The notes under the pieces are model-generated. The model did no database searches. It was not told the DNA's origin and saw only the letters and a list, made by a program, of their open reading frames with translations. Source: Streptomyces sp. NBC_00306 (GTDB lineage Bacteria > Actinomycetota > Actinomycetes > Streptomycetales > Streptomycetaceae). From it: DNA of 64,000 bases. Position numbers and translations under genes: made by a program. Shown piece by piece: positions 1-8,923 of this stretch (position 1 is the stretch's first letter; each line of letters opens with the position of its first letter). The stretch spans positions 6,076,001 to 6,140,000 of the forward strand of contig NZ_CP108032.1 of NCBI RefSeq assembly GCF_036169555.1. The letters run 5' to 3'.

Positions 1-895
1 GGTCAAGGACTACCTGAAGCAGATCGGCAAGGTCCCCCTCCTCAACGCCGAGCAGGAGGTCGAGCTCGCCAAGCGCATCGAGGCCGGCCTGTTCGCCGAG
101 GACAAGCTGGCGAACTCCGACAAGCTGGCGCCGAAGCTCAAGCGCGAGCTGGAGATCATCGCCGAGGACGGCCGCCGCGCCAAGAACCACCTGCTGGAGG
201 CCAACCTCCGGCTGGTCGTCTCGCTGGCCAAGCGCTACACCGGTCGCGGCATGCTCTTCCTGGACCTCATCCAGGAGGGCAACCTCGGTCTGATCCGCGC
301 GGTCGAGAAGTTCGACTACACCAAGGGCTACAAGTTCTCCACGTACGCCACCTGGTGGATCCGTCAGGCCATCACCCGCGCCATGGCCGACCAGGCCCGC
401 ACCATCCGTATCCCGGTGCACATGGTCGAGGTCATCAACAAGCTCGCGCGCGTGCAGCGCCAGATGCTCCAGGACCTGGGCCGCGAGCCCACCCCGGAGG
501 AGCTGGCCAAGGAACTCGACATGACCCCCGAGAAGGTCATCGAGGTCCAGAAGTACGGCCGTGAGCCGATCTCCCTGCACACCCCGCTGGGCGAGGACGG
601 CGACAGCGAATTCGGTGACCTCATCGAGGACTCCGAGGCGGTCGTCCCGGCCGACGCGGTCAGCTTCACCCTGCTGCAGGAGCAGCTCCACTCGGTGCTC
701 GACACGCTCTCCGAGCGTGAGGCCGGTGTCGTCTCCATGCGCTTCGGTCTCACCGACGGTCAGCCGAAGACGCTGGACGAGATCGGCAAGGTCTACGGCG
801 TGACGCGTGAGCGGATTCGCCAGATCGAGTCGAAGACGATGTCGAAGCTGCGCCACCCGTCGCGTTCGCAGGTGCTGCGCGACTACCTCGACTAG
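1..895 (+). CDS. hrdB: Principal RNA polymerase sigma factor HrdB, C-terminal part (5' end outside window)
   Basis: Sigma-70 group 1 factor that directs RNA polymerase to housekeeping promoters. The window starts inside the gene; 297 residues are visible, reading from base 2 with no start codon in view. Region 1.2 opens the fragment ([13 protein letters not shown]). Region 2 follows, with [20 protein letters not shown] and the -10 recognition helix [19 protein letters not shown]. Region 3 and region 4.2 come next, the latter with the -35 recognition helix [19 protein letters not shown], and the protein ends in RDYLD. The match to the streptomycete HrdB C-terminus is essentially complete. A perfect 16-bp hairpin follows 25 nt after the stop. 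The position next to a trypsin-like protease and parE agrees with the S. coelicolor order as I remember it. Confidence 0.97.
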   Translation, partial: VKDYLKQIGKVPLLNAEQEVELAKRIEAGLFAEDKLANSDKLAPKLKRELEIIAEDGRRAKNHLLEANLRLVVSLAKRYTGRGMLFLDLIQEGNLGLIRAVEKFDYTKGYKFSTYATWWIRQAITRAMADQARTIRIPVHMVEVINKLARVQRQMLQDLGREPTPEELAKELDMTPEKVIEVQKYGREPISLHTPLGEDGDSEFGDLIEDSEAVVPADAVSFTLLQEQLHSVLDTLSEREAGVVSMRFGLTDGQPKTLDEIGKVYGVTRERIRQIESKTMSKLRHPSRSQVLRDYLD

Positions 896-920
896 TCGGC
901 ACAGTCGATTTTCGGTCGTT

Positions 921-956
921 CGAGGGCCCGGATCCCGTCAGGGATCCGGGCCCTCG
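921..956 (+). terminator. Rho-independent-like hairpin after hrdB
   Basis: Perfect 16-bp inverted repeat (cgagggcccggatccc) with a 4-nt loop gtca, 25 nt after the hrdB stop. There is no U-run, which is usual for streptomycete terminators. Confidence 0.85.
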
Positions 957-990
957 GCCTGTGTGAGGGTGCGGCCGCGGTCGACGTGCG

Positions 991-1023
991 TGACTCTGAG
1001 TGGACTCCATTCACGCAGAGTCA
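991..1023 (+). promoter_or_regulatory. Inverted repeat abutting the protease Shine-Dalgarno
   Basis: tgactctg (991-998) and cagagtca (1016-1023) form a perfect 8-bp inverted repeat with a 17-nt spacer. It ends at the first base of the AGGAGG ribosome site (1023-1028). It could be an operator for a dimeric regulator or a leader hairpin limiting ribosome access; the sequence does not decide between them. Confidence 0.4.
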
Positions 1024-1032
1024 GGAGGCCGT

Positions 1033-1848
1033 ATGCGTCGTCCCCTCGTCCGAGCCTTGACAGGGGCGCTGGCCCTCATGTCCTCGGCGGTTCTCGCGCC
1101 CCTGGCGGCGTCCGTCCCGGCAGCCGCCGACGGCGTAGTCGTGGGTGGCTCCCCGGTACGCGCCGCCGACAGTCCCTGGGTGGTGGCCCTCTCCAGCCGT
1201 GACCGGTTCGGAGGAACCCGCGCGGGTCAGTTCTGCGGCGGCGTCGTGGTGGCGCCGACCAAGGTGATGACCGCGGCGCACTGCCTGAGCCGGACCGTGC
1301 TGGGTCAGAAGGTGAGCGACGTCGCGGACCTGCGGGTCATCGCCGGACGGTCGGCGCTGGCCGGCGCGGGCGGGCAGGAGATCGCCGTCAGTGACAGCTG
1401 GGTCTCGCCCCGTTACGACCCTGCGACCAACAGTGCGGACATGGCGGTGCTGACGCTGGCGAAGGCCCTCCCGGCGTCCTTCGTCCTGCCGCTGGCGGGT
1501 GCCGGTGACGCCGCGTACGCGCCGGGCACCAGCGCCACCGTCTACGGATGGGGCGACATGAGCGGCAGCGGCCTCTACGCCTCGTCGCTGCGTGCCGCCC
1601 CGGTGACCGTCCTGTCGGACGGGACCTGCGAGCAGGCCTATCCCGGCGGTCTGGGGGGCCGCTACGTGGCTTCCACGATGCTCTGCGCCGGAGACCCCCG
1701 AGGAGGCCACGACGCCTGTCAGGGGGACAGTGGAGGCCCGCTGGTGGCCCAGGGCCGCCTCATCGGGCTGGTGTCCTGGGGGAGCGGCTGCGGGCGGGCC
1801 GACAGTCCGGGGGTGTACACGCGGGTCTCCGCGGTGTCCGGGACCTAA
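1033..1848 (+). CDS. Secreted trypsin-like serine protease (S1 family)
   Basis: Extracellular endopeptidase. The start is the ATG at 1033, preceded by AGGAGG at 1023-1028; an in-frame GTG at 1000 has no such site. Residues 1-34 are a Sec signal peptide (MRRPLVRALTG, a hydrophobic core, then AAADG). The mature chain begins VVVGGSPV, close to the IVGG neo-N-terminus of trypsins. The catalytic triad is visible: His in TAAHC, Asp in SADMAVLTL and Ser in CQGDSGGPL. Six cysteines are in trypsin-like positions. The protein (271 aa) stops right after GVYTRVSAVSGT. It therefore lacks most of the C-terminal helix usual in this family, which could reflect a late frameshift or simply a short variant. It is transcribed alone behind the hrdB terminator. 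Confidence 0.9.
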   Translation: MRRPLVRALTGALALMSSAVLAPLAASVPAAADGVVVGGSPVRAADSPWVVALSSRDRFGGTRAGQFCGGVVVAPTKVMTAAHCLSRTVLGQKVSDVADLRVIAGRSALAGAGGQEIAVSDSWVSPRYDPATNSADMAVLTLAKALPASFVLPLAGAGDAAYAPGTSATVYGWGDMSGSGLYASSLRAAPVTVLSDGTCEQAYPGGLGGRYVASTMLCAGDPRGGHDACQGDSGGPLVAQGRLIGLVSWGSGCGRADSPGVYTRVSAVSGT

Positions 1849-1978
1849 AAGGCCTCCGGGTCAGAACGGACCGCTGACGCGGTCACGGTACGAGAGCGGG
1901 CGGCCGCCCCTGGTGTTCAGGGGCTGCCGCCCGTCAGCCGGTCCTGGACCGACCTTGGCTCGTCGTGGATGTGAGGTA

Positions 1979-2209
1979 TCAGTGATCCTCTTCACCGACG
2001 GCGGCCGGTACGGCCGTGAGTCGGTCGGTCTCATCCTGTATTTCTGCGGCGATCTTCTTGAGTTCCGGCTCGAACTTGCGTCCATGGTGGGCGCAGAAGA
2101 GCAGTTCACCGCCGCTGGTCAGGACGACACGCAGATAGGCCTGCGCACCGCAGCGGTCGCAGCGGTCACCGGCCGTCAGCGGGCTCGCGGGGGTCAGAAC
2201 AGTAGTCAC
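1979..2209 (-). CDS. Small DUF7455-type zinc-ribbon-like protein
   Basis: A 76-residue protein starting at GTG 2209. It carries CDRCGAQAY (residues 17-25) and CAHHGRKFEP (about 39-48), a Cys-x2-Cys plus Cys-x-His-His arrangement that suggests one bound metal ion, followed by a short amphipathic helix. Proteins of this type sit between hrdB and parE in streptomycetes and are annotated DUF7455; no function is known to me. It is transcribed divergently from parE across a 433-bp gap. The reading frame follows the typical GC3 pattern, so it is a real gene despite its size. Confidence 0.8.
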   Translation of the reverse strand: MTTVLTPASPLTAGDRCDRCGAQAYLRVVLTSGGELLFCAHHGRKFEPELKKIAAEIQDETDRLTAVPAAVGEEDH

Positions 2210-2642
2210 GTCGCCTCTTCTCTAGCTCGACGAGCTGTCGTACCAGGGTCAACATCCAACCAGCCCGAAAACGTTCCCGCTCGGGGCTTTTCCTCGAAAC
2301 TTCTTCTCGAGGTAGCTGTCTGCTGCCGGTTGGCGGCGAATGAGCCGTATTGCTTCGCTCTACGGATTTCGCGTTGCTTGTCTCGATTGGCCCTCCCGGC
2401 TGGGTTGCCGGTTGTTGATGAGGACGTGCCCGGAGCCTAAATGGTTCATGCCTCGAAGGGAACGTGATGTACGCGTCACCCCATCGAGGGATCGAACATG
2501 TATGCGAGGCTGGACTAGCATGAAAAATCACGTGGGTGGCGTTACATCGGCTCTACCAGGCCTCGGTACCCTCTGACCGGCGACCGACGCCGGGCCTCTA
2601 CCCCACTTGGCCACATCTGAAATTCAGCGAGGAGCGAACCGC
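2210..2642. other. Divergent intergenic region between DUF7455 gene and parE
   Basis: 433 bp with lower GC than its surroundings; it must hold the promoters of both flanking genes. It contains a small palindrome agctcg-a-cgagct at 2224-2236, close to the start of the leftward gene. I found no open frame with coding character and no confident -10/-35 pair. Confidence 0.5.
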
Positions 2643-4760
2643 GTGACCGCCGAAACGTCCGTGCCGTCCAGTGCGGTACTGACCGCAGACCGTGACGGGT
2701 CCAACTACACCGCGCGGCACCTGCTCGTCCTCGAAGGGCTCGAAGCGGTCCGCAAGCGCCCCGGCATGTACATCGGGTCGACCGACAGCCGCGGTCTGAT
2801 GCACTGTCTCTGGGAGATCATCGACAACTCCGTCGACGAGGCTCTCGGTGGCTATTGCGACCACATCGAAGTGATCCTGCACGACGACAGCTCTGTCGAG
2901 GTCCGGGACAACGGCCGGGGCATCCCGGTCGACGTGGAGCCCAAGACCGGCCTGTCCGGCATCGAGGTCGTGATGACCAAGCTGCACGCCGGCGGCAAGT
3001 TCGGCGGTGGCTCCTACGCCGCCTCCGGCGGTCTGCACGGCGTGGGTGCGTCCGTGGTCAACGCGCTCTCGGCCCGCCTCGACGTCGAGGTCGACCGCAA
3101 CAGCGCCACCCACGCGATCAGCTTCCGCCGCGGTGTGCCCGGCATCTTCACCGAGCAGGGCCCCGACGCCCCCTTCGACCCGGCGAACGGCCTGCTGAAG
3201 GGCAAGCGGGTGCCCAAGGCCCGTACCGGCACCCGTGTGCGGTACTGGGCGGACCGCCAGATCTTCCTCAAGGACGCCAAGCTCAACCTGGACACGCTCC
3301 ACCAGCGCGCCCGCCAGACCGCCTTCCTGGTGCCCGGTCTCACCATCGTCGTGCGCGACGAGCGGGACCTGGAGGGCCAGGGCAAGAGCGAGGAGATCTT
3401 CCGCTTCGACGGAGGCATCAGCGAGTTCTGCGAGTACCTCGCCCAGGACAAGGCCGTCTGCGACGTCGTACGGCTCAACGGCACCGGCAGCTTCAAGGAG
3501 ACCGTCCCGGTCCTGGACGACCGCGGCCACATGACCCCGACCGAGGTCACCCGGGAGCTCGGCGTCGACATCGCACTGCGCTGGGGCACCGGCTACGACA
3601 GCACGGTCAAGTCCTTCGTGAACATCATCGCCACCCCCAAGGGCGGCACCCACGTCTCCGGCTTCGAGCGCTCGCTGACCCGGACGGTGAACGAAGTGCT
3701 CCGTTCGGCCAAGATGCTGCGCGTCGCCGAGGACGACATCGTCAAGGACGACGCCCTGGAGGGCATCACCGCGGTCGTCACCGTCCGGCTGGCGGAGCCC
3801 CAGTTCGAGGGCCAGACCAAGGAGGTGCTGGGCACCTCGGCCGCCAACAGGATCGTCGCAGCCGTCGTCGCCAAGGAGCTCAAGGCCTTCCTGACCTCCA
3901 CCAAGCGTGACGCGAAGGCGCAGGCCAGGGCCGTCCTGGAGAAGGCCGTCTCCGCCGCGCGCACCCGGATCGCCGCCCGGCAGCACAAGGAGGCGCAGCG
4001 CCGGAAGACGGCCCTGGAGTCGTCCTCGCTGCCGGCCAAGCTCGCCGACTGCCGCAGCGACGACGTGGAGCGCAGCGAGCTCTTCATCGTCGAGGGGGAC
4101 TCCGCGCTCGGTACCGCCAAGCTCGCGCGGAACAGCGAGTTCCAGGCGCTGCTGCCGATCCGCGGAAAGATCCTCAACGTCCAGAAGTCGTCCGTGTCGG
4201 ACATGCTGAAGAACGCCGAGTGCGGCGCGATCATCCAGGTCATAGGAGCCGGCTCGGGCCGGACGTTCGACATCGACGCCGCCCGCTACGGAAAGATCGT
4301 GCTGCTCGTCGACGCCGACGTCGACGGGGCCCACATCCGCTGCCTGCTGCTGACCCTGTTCCAGCGCTACATGCGCCCGATGGTGGAGGCGGGCCGGGTC
4401 TTCGCCGCGGTCCCGCCGCTGCACCGGATCGAGCTGGTCCAGCCCAAGAAGGGCCAGGACAAGTACGTCTACACCTACTCCGACAACGAGCTGCGGCAGA
4501 CCCTGCTGGAGTTCCAGCGCAAGGGGGTCCGCTTCAAGGACTCCATCCAGCGCTACAAGGGTCTCGGCGAGATGGACGCCGACCAGCTGGCGGAGACGAC
4601 GATGGACCCGCGTCACCGCACGCTGCGCCGGATCAACATCGGTGACCTCGACTCCTCCGAGCAGGTTTTCGACCTGCTGATGGGCAACGAGGTCGCGCCC
4701 CGCAAGGAATTCATCACCAGCTCCGCGGCCACGCTGGACCGGTCCCGGATCGACGCCTGA
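2643..4760 (+). CDS. parE: DNA topoisomerase IV subunit B (ParE)
   Basis: ATPase subunit of type IIA topoisomerase, which with ParC decatenates and relaxes DNA. The start is the GTG at 2643, with GGAG 8 nt upstream (2631-2634); an in-frame TTG at 2607 lacks a ribosome site. Length is 705 aa, the size expected of actinobacterial ParE. The order is a GHKL ATPase (NSVDEALGG, DNGRGIPVDVE, GLHGVGASVVNALS), a transducer domain, then TOPRIM with EGDSALGTAKLAR, the metal-binding DADVDGAHIR and the C-terminal QRYKGLGEMD. It is ParE rather than GyrB because it lies near hrdB and a matching subunit A gene lies about 21 kb downstream in the opposite orientation, whereas gyrB normally sits beside gyrA at the origin. 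Confidence 0.93.
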   Translation: MTAETSVPSSAVLTADRDGSNYTARHLLVLEGLEAVRKRPGMYIGSTDSRGLMHCLWEIIDNSVDEALGGYCDHIEVILHDDSSVEVRDNGRGIPVDVEPKTGLSGIEVVMTKLHAGGKFGGGSYAASGGLHGVGASVVNALSARLDVEVDRNSATHAISFRRGVPGIFTEQGPDAPFDPANGLLKGKRVPKARTGTRVRYWADRQIFLKDAKLNLDTLHQRARQTAFLVPGLTIVVRDERDLEGQGKSEEIFRFDGGISEFCEYLAQDKAVCDVVRLNGTGSFKETVPVLDDRGHMTPTEVTRELGVDIALRWGTGYDSTVKSFVNIIATPKGGTHVSGFERSLTRTVNEVLRSAKMLRVAEDDIVKDDALEGITAVVTVRLAEPQFEGQTKEVLGTSAANRIVAAVVAKELKAFLTSTKRDAKAQARAVLEKAVSAARTRIAARQHKEAQRRKTALESSSLPAKLADCRSDDVERSELFIVEGDSALGTAKLARNSEFQALLPIRGKILNVQKSSVSDMLKNAECGAIIQVIGAGSGRTFDIDAARYGKIVLLVDADVDGAHIRCLLLTLFQRYMRPMVEAGRVFAAVPPLHRIELVQPKKGQDKYVYTYSDNELRQTLLEFQRKGVRFKDSIQRYKGLGEMDADQLAETTMDPRHRTLRRINIGDLDSSEQVFDLLMGNEVAPRKEFITSSAATLDRSRIDA

Positions 4761-4777
4761 TCCACCGTCCGCCCACC

Positions 4778-4806
4778 CAGGGGTGGAGCCGCCGGCTCCA
4801 CCCCTG
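4778..4806 (+). terminator. Hairpin terminator after parE
   Basis: Perfect 13-bp arms (caggggtggagcc / ggctccacccctg) with a 3-nt loop, 17 nt after the parE stop. Confidence 0.8.
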
Positions 4807-4861
4807 AGCCGATTCCGGGCGGCGGCCCTCCTCCGTAGCATCGAGGCGACGGAGGAGGGGC

Positions 4862-6031
4862 ATGAACGTGCTGAGCAGCAGAGGGACCGCGTGGCCCACG
4901 CGGGAGTCGCTGTCCCGGATCGGTGTGCCGCGCACCCGCGCGGTCCTCGACGGCATCGTGCTCGCCGCACTGGCCACCTGGGCGCTGGCCGGCTCCTACG
5001 CCTCGGGCGCCTTCAGCGGCCTGGAGACGGTCCTGCCGCCCGTCGGGCTGCTGCTCTGCGCCGGCGCCTTCCTCGCTTTCCACGAGACGACCCTCAAGCA
5101 CCGGCTGCTGCCGTCCCTCGGCATGCTGCTCGTCCTCGCCGGGGTGGGCTGGGGGGCGTACGCGGAGGGTGCCGAGGTGGCCGCGGCCGTCCCGTGGATC
5201 ACGGCGGCCATCCTGGCGATGGAGCGGCTGCCGCTCGCGTACGGCCTGGCCACCGGGGTGCTGATGGTCGGCTCCTTCGCGATGATGCAGCAGGGCGGAC
5301 CGCTCGGCTCGGTCATCACCGTCGCCGCGATCCTCTTCGGCGGCTATTCGCTCCGGCTGGACGGGCAGGCCCGCGGTGCGGGGTTCCGGCTGCTCGCACA
5401 GGAGCGGGCCGCGCGCGAGGCCGAGGCCGTCTCGGCGGCTCTCGGGGAACGCGCGCGGATCGCCAGGGAGATCCACGACGTCCTCGCCCACAGTCTCTCC
5501 GCGCAGCTCGTGCACCTGGAGGCCGCCCGGATCCAGATCGAGAGAGAGCCGGAAGGGCCCTTCCGTGACCGGATCCTGGAGCGGGTGGTCGCGGCCCGCG
5601 GCATGGCGCGCGAAGGGCTCGCCGAGACCAGACAGGCGCTGTCCGCGCTCCGTGGCGAGATGGTGCCCGTCGAGGACTTCCTGCGGGAGCCGGCCGTCGC
5701 CGACGGAGCCGCGACCGAGGTGAGGGGCGCCCCGAGGCTGCTGACCGCCGAGGCTTCACAAGCTGTACGCAGAGTGGCCCAGGAGGCCCTCACGAACGCG
5801 CGCAAGCACGCCCCCGGCGCCACGGTGCGGGTGCTGCTCGCCTACGAGACGGACCACGTGATGCTGGAAGTACGGGATTCGGGCACGGCCGAGAAGACGG
5901 GCGAGCTCGGGGCCTCCGGGTCCGGGTACGGTCTGCTGGGAATGCGCGAGCGGGCCGAACTCCTCGGCGGCAGCCTGGAGGCGGGACCGGAGGGAGAGGG
6001 TTTCGTGGTGCGGCTGCGAGTGCCGGCATGA
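4862..6031 (+). CDS. Sensor histidine kinase, NarL-system type (HisKA_3)
   Basis: Membrane sensor kinase, 389 aa, ATG preceded by GGAGGAGGGG. Residues about 20-165 hold hydrophobic segments consistent with five or six membrane spans and no large extracellular domain. The signal may therefore be sensed in or at the membrane. The dimerisation/phosphoacceptor motif is ARIAREIHDVLAHSLSAQL with the phosphorylated His near residue 205. The HATPase_c domain shows VAQEALTNARKHAPGA, an N-box, and GSGYGLLGMRERAELLGG. The gene overlaps its response regulator by 4 bp (ATGA), so the two are translationally coupled. The stimulus and target genes are unknown. Confidence 0.92.
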   Translation: MNVLSSRGTAWPTRESLSRIGVPRTRAVLDGIVLAALATWALAGSYASGAFSGLETVLPPVGLLLCAGAFLAFHETTLKHRLLPSLGMLLVLAGVGWGAYAEGAEVAAAVPWITAAILAMERLPLAYGLATGVLMVGSFAMMQQGGPLGSVITVAAILFGGYSLRLDGQARGAGFRLLAQERAAREAEAVSAALGERARIAREIHDVLAHSLSAQLVHLEAARIQIEREPEGPFRDRILERVVAARGMAREGLAETRQALSALRGEMVPVEDFLREPAVADGAATEVRGAPRLLTAEASQAVRRVAQEALTNARKHAPGATVRVLLAYETDHVMLEVRDSGTAEKTGELGASGSGYGLLGMRERAELLGGSLEAGPEGEGFVVRLRVPA

Positions 6032-6702
6032 GCGAGCAGAACGCCAGAGTGATCGTCGCCGACGACCAGGCGGTGGTGCGCGAGGGGATCGTGATGCTGC
6101 TGGGGCTGCTGCCCGGCATCGAGGTCGTCGGCTCGGCCAAGGACGGCGACGAAGCGGTCGCCCTGGTCGCCGAACTCGCCCCCGATGTCGTGCTGATGGA
6201 TCTCCGGATGCCCCGCTGCGACGGGGTCGAGGCCACGCGCCGGATCCGCAGCGAGTACCCCGCGACCCAGATCGTGGTGCTGACGACGTACGCCGACGAC
6301 GAGTCCCTCTTCCCCGCTCTGCGGGCGGGAGCGCGCGGCTATCTCACCAAGGACGCCGACGGCGACGAGATCGTCCGGGCGATCCAGGACGTCATGGCCG
6401 GGCGGGCCGGGCTCTCACCGGTCGTCCAGCGCCGTCTGCTGGAGCAGGTCACCGCCGCCGGCCCGCCGGCCGCGCCGCAGCTGCCCGACGGGCTGACCGC
6501 CCGCGAGGGCGAGGTGCTCACCCTCATCGCGGAAGGGCTCACCAACGCCGAGATCGCCCGCCGGCTGCACATCTCCACCGCCACCGTGAAGACCCACATC
6601 AACAACCTGTTCTCGAAGGCCGATCTGCACGACCGCGCCCAGGCCGTGCGCTACGCCTATCGGGAAGGTCTGGCGCAGCCACCTGGGACGAGCGTCACCT
6701 GA
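6028..6702 (+). CDS. Response regulator, NarL/FixJ (LuxR-type HTH)
   Basis: 224 aa. The N-terminal receiver domain has the acidic pocket VADDQ and phospho-acceptor Asp58 in VLMDLRMP, plus the switch Thr in LTTYADD and Lys in LTKDADG. The C-terminal LuxR-type helix-turn-helix (about residues 150-210) reads LTAREGEVLTLIAEGLTNAE and then RLHISTATVKTHINNLFSK. It is the cognate partner of the overlapping upstream kinase. It probably acts as a DNA-binding activator; no target site is evident in the window. Confidence 0.93.
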   Translation: MSEQNARVIVADDQAVVREGIVMLLGLLPGIEVVGSAKDGDEAVALVAELAPDVVLMDLRMPRCDGVEATRRIRSEYPATQIVVLTTYADDESLFPALRAGARGYLTKDADGDEIVRAIQDVMAGRAGLSPVVQRRLLEQVTAAGPPAAPQLPDGLTAREGEVLTLIAEGLTNAEIARRLHISTATVKTHINNLFSKADLHDRAQAVRYAYREGLAQPPGTSVT

Positions 6703-6800
6703 TGGGGTGAAGACCGGCGGGAGAAGAGTCCGGGATCTTCCCGCTCTGTCCATCCTTGGGCACGCGGCCGAAACGGTTCGCTGACAAGGAGAGTTGATCG

Positions 6801-7298
6801 GTGGAGAAGCAGGACGGGCAGGACGCCGCCGCGGTGCGGCTCGACGACCCGTGGTACGACGCACTGGCCGCCGGCTGGGGCGAACTGGACAGCACGGGTG
6901 CGCCCGCCACCGCCGTACCGGTCCAGCCCGTGGAGCGGGCCGCCGACCGGCCCGGGACCGCGGAGATCTACCTGGAGGTGCACCGCAGCGCCGCCTTCCA
7001 GGAGGTCCGCAGCCGCTACCGCCGCTTCGTCGTCCCTGCCGCCCTCGCCTTCCTCCTCTGGTACCTGGCCTACGTCGTGGCGGCCACCGCAGCCCCCGGT
7101 CTGATGGCCCGGCCCGTCGCGGGCGCCGTGAACGTGGCCATGGTCGCGGGCCTCGGCCAGTTCCTCACCACCTTCCTGCTGACCTGGGCGTACGCCCGCC
7201 ATGCGCGACTGCGCCGGGACCGGGCCGCGCTCGATCTGCGCTGGACCGTGTTCGACCGGGCGCGGGCGCAGGAGACGGCCCGGGGGCGCGAGCGGTGA
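6801..7298 (+). CDS. DUF485 membrane protein, partner of the downstream symporter
   Basis: 165 aa, GTG start with AAGGAGAG about 8 nt upstream. An N-terminal soluble stretch is followed by the DUF485 signature: YRRFVVPAALAFLLWYLAY forming TM1 (about 75-97) and a second span around 110-135 (GLGQFLTTFLLTWAYARHA). DUF485 proteins (YjcH in E. coli) are encoded just upstream of acetate/pyruvate-type sodium symporters. Here the stop overlaps the symporter GTG (GTGA), indicating translational coupling. Their exact role is not known to me; a small accessory subunit or stabiliser is likely. The 98-bp gap upstream should hold the operon promoter. Confidence 0.88.
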   Translation: MEKQDGQDAAAVRLDDPWYDALAAGWGELDSTGAPATAVPVQPVERAADRPGTAEIYLEVHRSAAFQEVRSRYRRFVVPAALAFLLWYLAYVVAATAAPGLMARPVAGAVNVAMVAGLGQFLTTFLLTWAYARHARLRRDRAALDLRWTVFDRARAQETARGRER

Positions 7299-8887
7299 CC
7301 GGCGACCACCAGACCCTGGCGCTGCTGTTGTTCAGCGCGTTCATCGCGGTCACGCTCGGCATCACCACCTGGGTGAGCCGCAACAGACACGGCTCGGCGG
7401 AGGAGTTCTACGCCGGCGGCCGGCTGTTCTCCCCGATGGAGAACGGCTTCGCCATCGCCGGCGACTACATGTCCGCCGCCTCCTTCCTCGGCATCTCCGG
7501 ACTGATCGCGCTCTACGGGTACGACGGCATGCTCTACTCCGTCGGCTTCCTCGTGGCCTGGCTGGTCGTGCTGCTGTTCGTCGCCGAACTCGTGCGCAAC
7601 TGCGGCCGGTTCACCCTCGCCGACGTCATCGCGTCGAGGATGCGCGAGCGCCCGGTGCGTATCGCGTCGGGTACGTCGTCGGTCACCGTGTCGGTGCTCT
7701 ACCTGGTGGCGCAGATGGTCGGCGCCGGCAGCCTCGTCGCGCTGCTCCTCGGCGGCACCAGCGAGGCCGCTCAGTCCTGGACGGTGATCGGCGTGGGCGC
7801 GCTGATGGTCATCTATGTGTCGTTCGGCGGCATGCGGGCGACGACCTGGATCCAGATCGTCAAGGCCGTGCTGCTGATGGCGGGTGCGATCGCCATGACG
7901 CTGCTGGTCCTCGCCCGCTTCCAGGGCGATGTGAACCACCTGCTCAACACCGCCGCCGAACGCAGCGGCCACGGCAAGGACTTCCTCGCGCCCGGTTTGC
8001 GGTACGGCGGGGACTGGACCGCGCGACTGGACTTCATCAGCCTCGGTCTCGCGCTCGTCCTGGGCACGGCCGGCCTGCCGCACATCCTGTCGCGCTTCTA
8101 CACCGTGCCCACCGCGCGGGCCGCCCGCCGTTCGGTGGTCTGGTCGATCGGCCTCATCGGCAGCTTCTATCTGATGACGATCGTGCTCGGTTTCGGTGCC
8201 GCCGCCGTGCTCGGCACCGAGGAGGTCCGTGCCTCGAACGCCGCGGGGAACACGGCCGTACCGCTGCTCGCTCTGGACCTCGGAGGCGGCGCGGGCTCCA
8301 CCGGAGGCACGGTGCTGTTCGCGGTGGTCGCCGCGGTCGCCTTCGCGACGATCCTGGCAGTGGTCGCCGGCATCACCCTGGCCTCGTCGGCCTCGGTCGC
8401 CCACGATCTGTACGCCTCGCTCAAGCGCCGGCACGCCAAGCAGCGCAGCGAGGTCGCGGTCGCGCGGCTCGCCGCCGCCGGGATCGGTGCCGTGGCGATC
8501 GCCCTCGGCCTGCTGGCCCGCGATCTGAATGTGGCGTTCCTGGTGGGCCTGGCCTTCGCGGTCGCCGCGTCCGCCAATCTGCCCGTCCTGCTCTACTCGC
8601 TGTTCTGGCGGAACTTCACGACGCGCGGCGCCGTCTGGTCGGTGTACGGGGGACTGATCCCCGCCATGCTGCTGGTGGTGCTCTCACCGGTGGTCTCCGG
8701 CAGCCCGGAGTCCCTGTTCCCGGGAGTCGACTTCCATGTCTTCCCGCTGCAGAACCCGGGCGTGATCTCCATTCCGCTGGGCTTCCTCGCGGGCTGGATC
8801 GGCACCGTCACGTCCTCGGAACCCCCGGACGACGCCCGGCACGCCGAGACGGAGGTACGGGCGCTGACCGGCGCGGGCGCGGTCTGA
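7295..8887 (+). CDS. Sodium:solute symporter, ActP/MctC-type monocarboxylate permease
   Basis: Cytoplasmic-membrane SSF-family symporter of 530 aa, starting at the GTG that overlaps the DUF485 stop. The first span is DHQTLALLLFSAFIAVTLG, followed by the family motif NRHGSAEEFYAGGRLFSPM and then GFAIAGDYMSAASFLGI. GTAGLPHILSRFYTVP is the core SSF signature with the Na+ site region. About 13 membrane spans are apparent. With DUF485 upstream, the best fit is the acetate/propionate/pyruvate subgroup (E. coli ActP, corynebacterial MctC); the exact substrate cannot be read from the sequence. A CitAB-type two-component system is encoded convergently next door and is a plausible regulator. Confidence 0.9.
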   Translation: MTGDHQTLALLLFSAFIAVTLGITTWVSRNRHGSAEEFYAGGRLFSPMENGFAIAGDYMSAASFLGISGLIALYGYDGMLYSVGFLVAWLVVLLFVAELVRNCGRFTLADVIASRMRERPVRIASGTSSVTVSVLYLVAQMVGAGSLVALLLGGTSEAAQSWTVIGVGALMVIYVSFGGMRATTWIQIVKAVLLMAGAIAMTLLVLARFQGDVNHLLNTAAERSGHGKDFLAPGLRYGGDWTARLDFISLGLALVLGTAGLPHILSRFYTVPTARAARRSVVWSIGLIGSFYLMTIVLGFGAAAVLGTEEVRASNAAGNTAVPLLALDLGGGAGSTGGTVLFAVVAAVAFATILAVVAGITLASSASVAHDLYASLKRRHAKQRSEVAVARLAAAGIGAVAIALGLLARDLNVAFLVGLAFAVAASANLPVLLYSLFWRNFTTRGAVWSVYGGLIPAMLLVVLSPVVSGSPESLFPGVDFHVFPLQNPGVISIPLGFLAGWIGTVTSSEPPDDARHAETEVRALTGAGAV

Positions 8888-8897
8888 CGCGGGCCCC

Positions 8898-8911
8898 ATC
8901 CGCCGGCGGAT
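8898..8911. terminator. Weak palindrome between convergent symporter and regulator genes
   Basis: atccgcc-ggcggat, 7-bp arms without spacer, in the 36-bp gap between two convergent stops. It is a possible bidirectional terminator but short. Confidence 0.4.
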
Positions 8912-8923
8912 CCTGGCGATCGG

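Noticed and set aside
1730-2440. Open frame overlapping the protease end and DUF7455 gene
   Set aside because: Composition changes abruptly, and it overlaps two better-supported genes on both strands.
2598-4970. 790-codon open frame antisense to parE
   Set aside because: It arises from the GC3 bias of parE on the opposite strand; the protein is low-complexity Val/Gly/Arg/Asp without motifs, while parE has every family motif.
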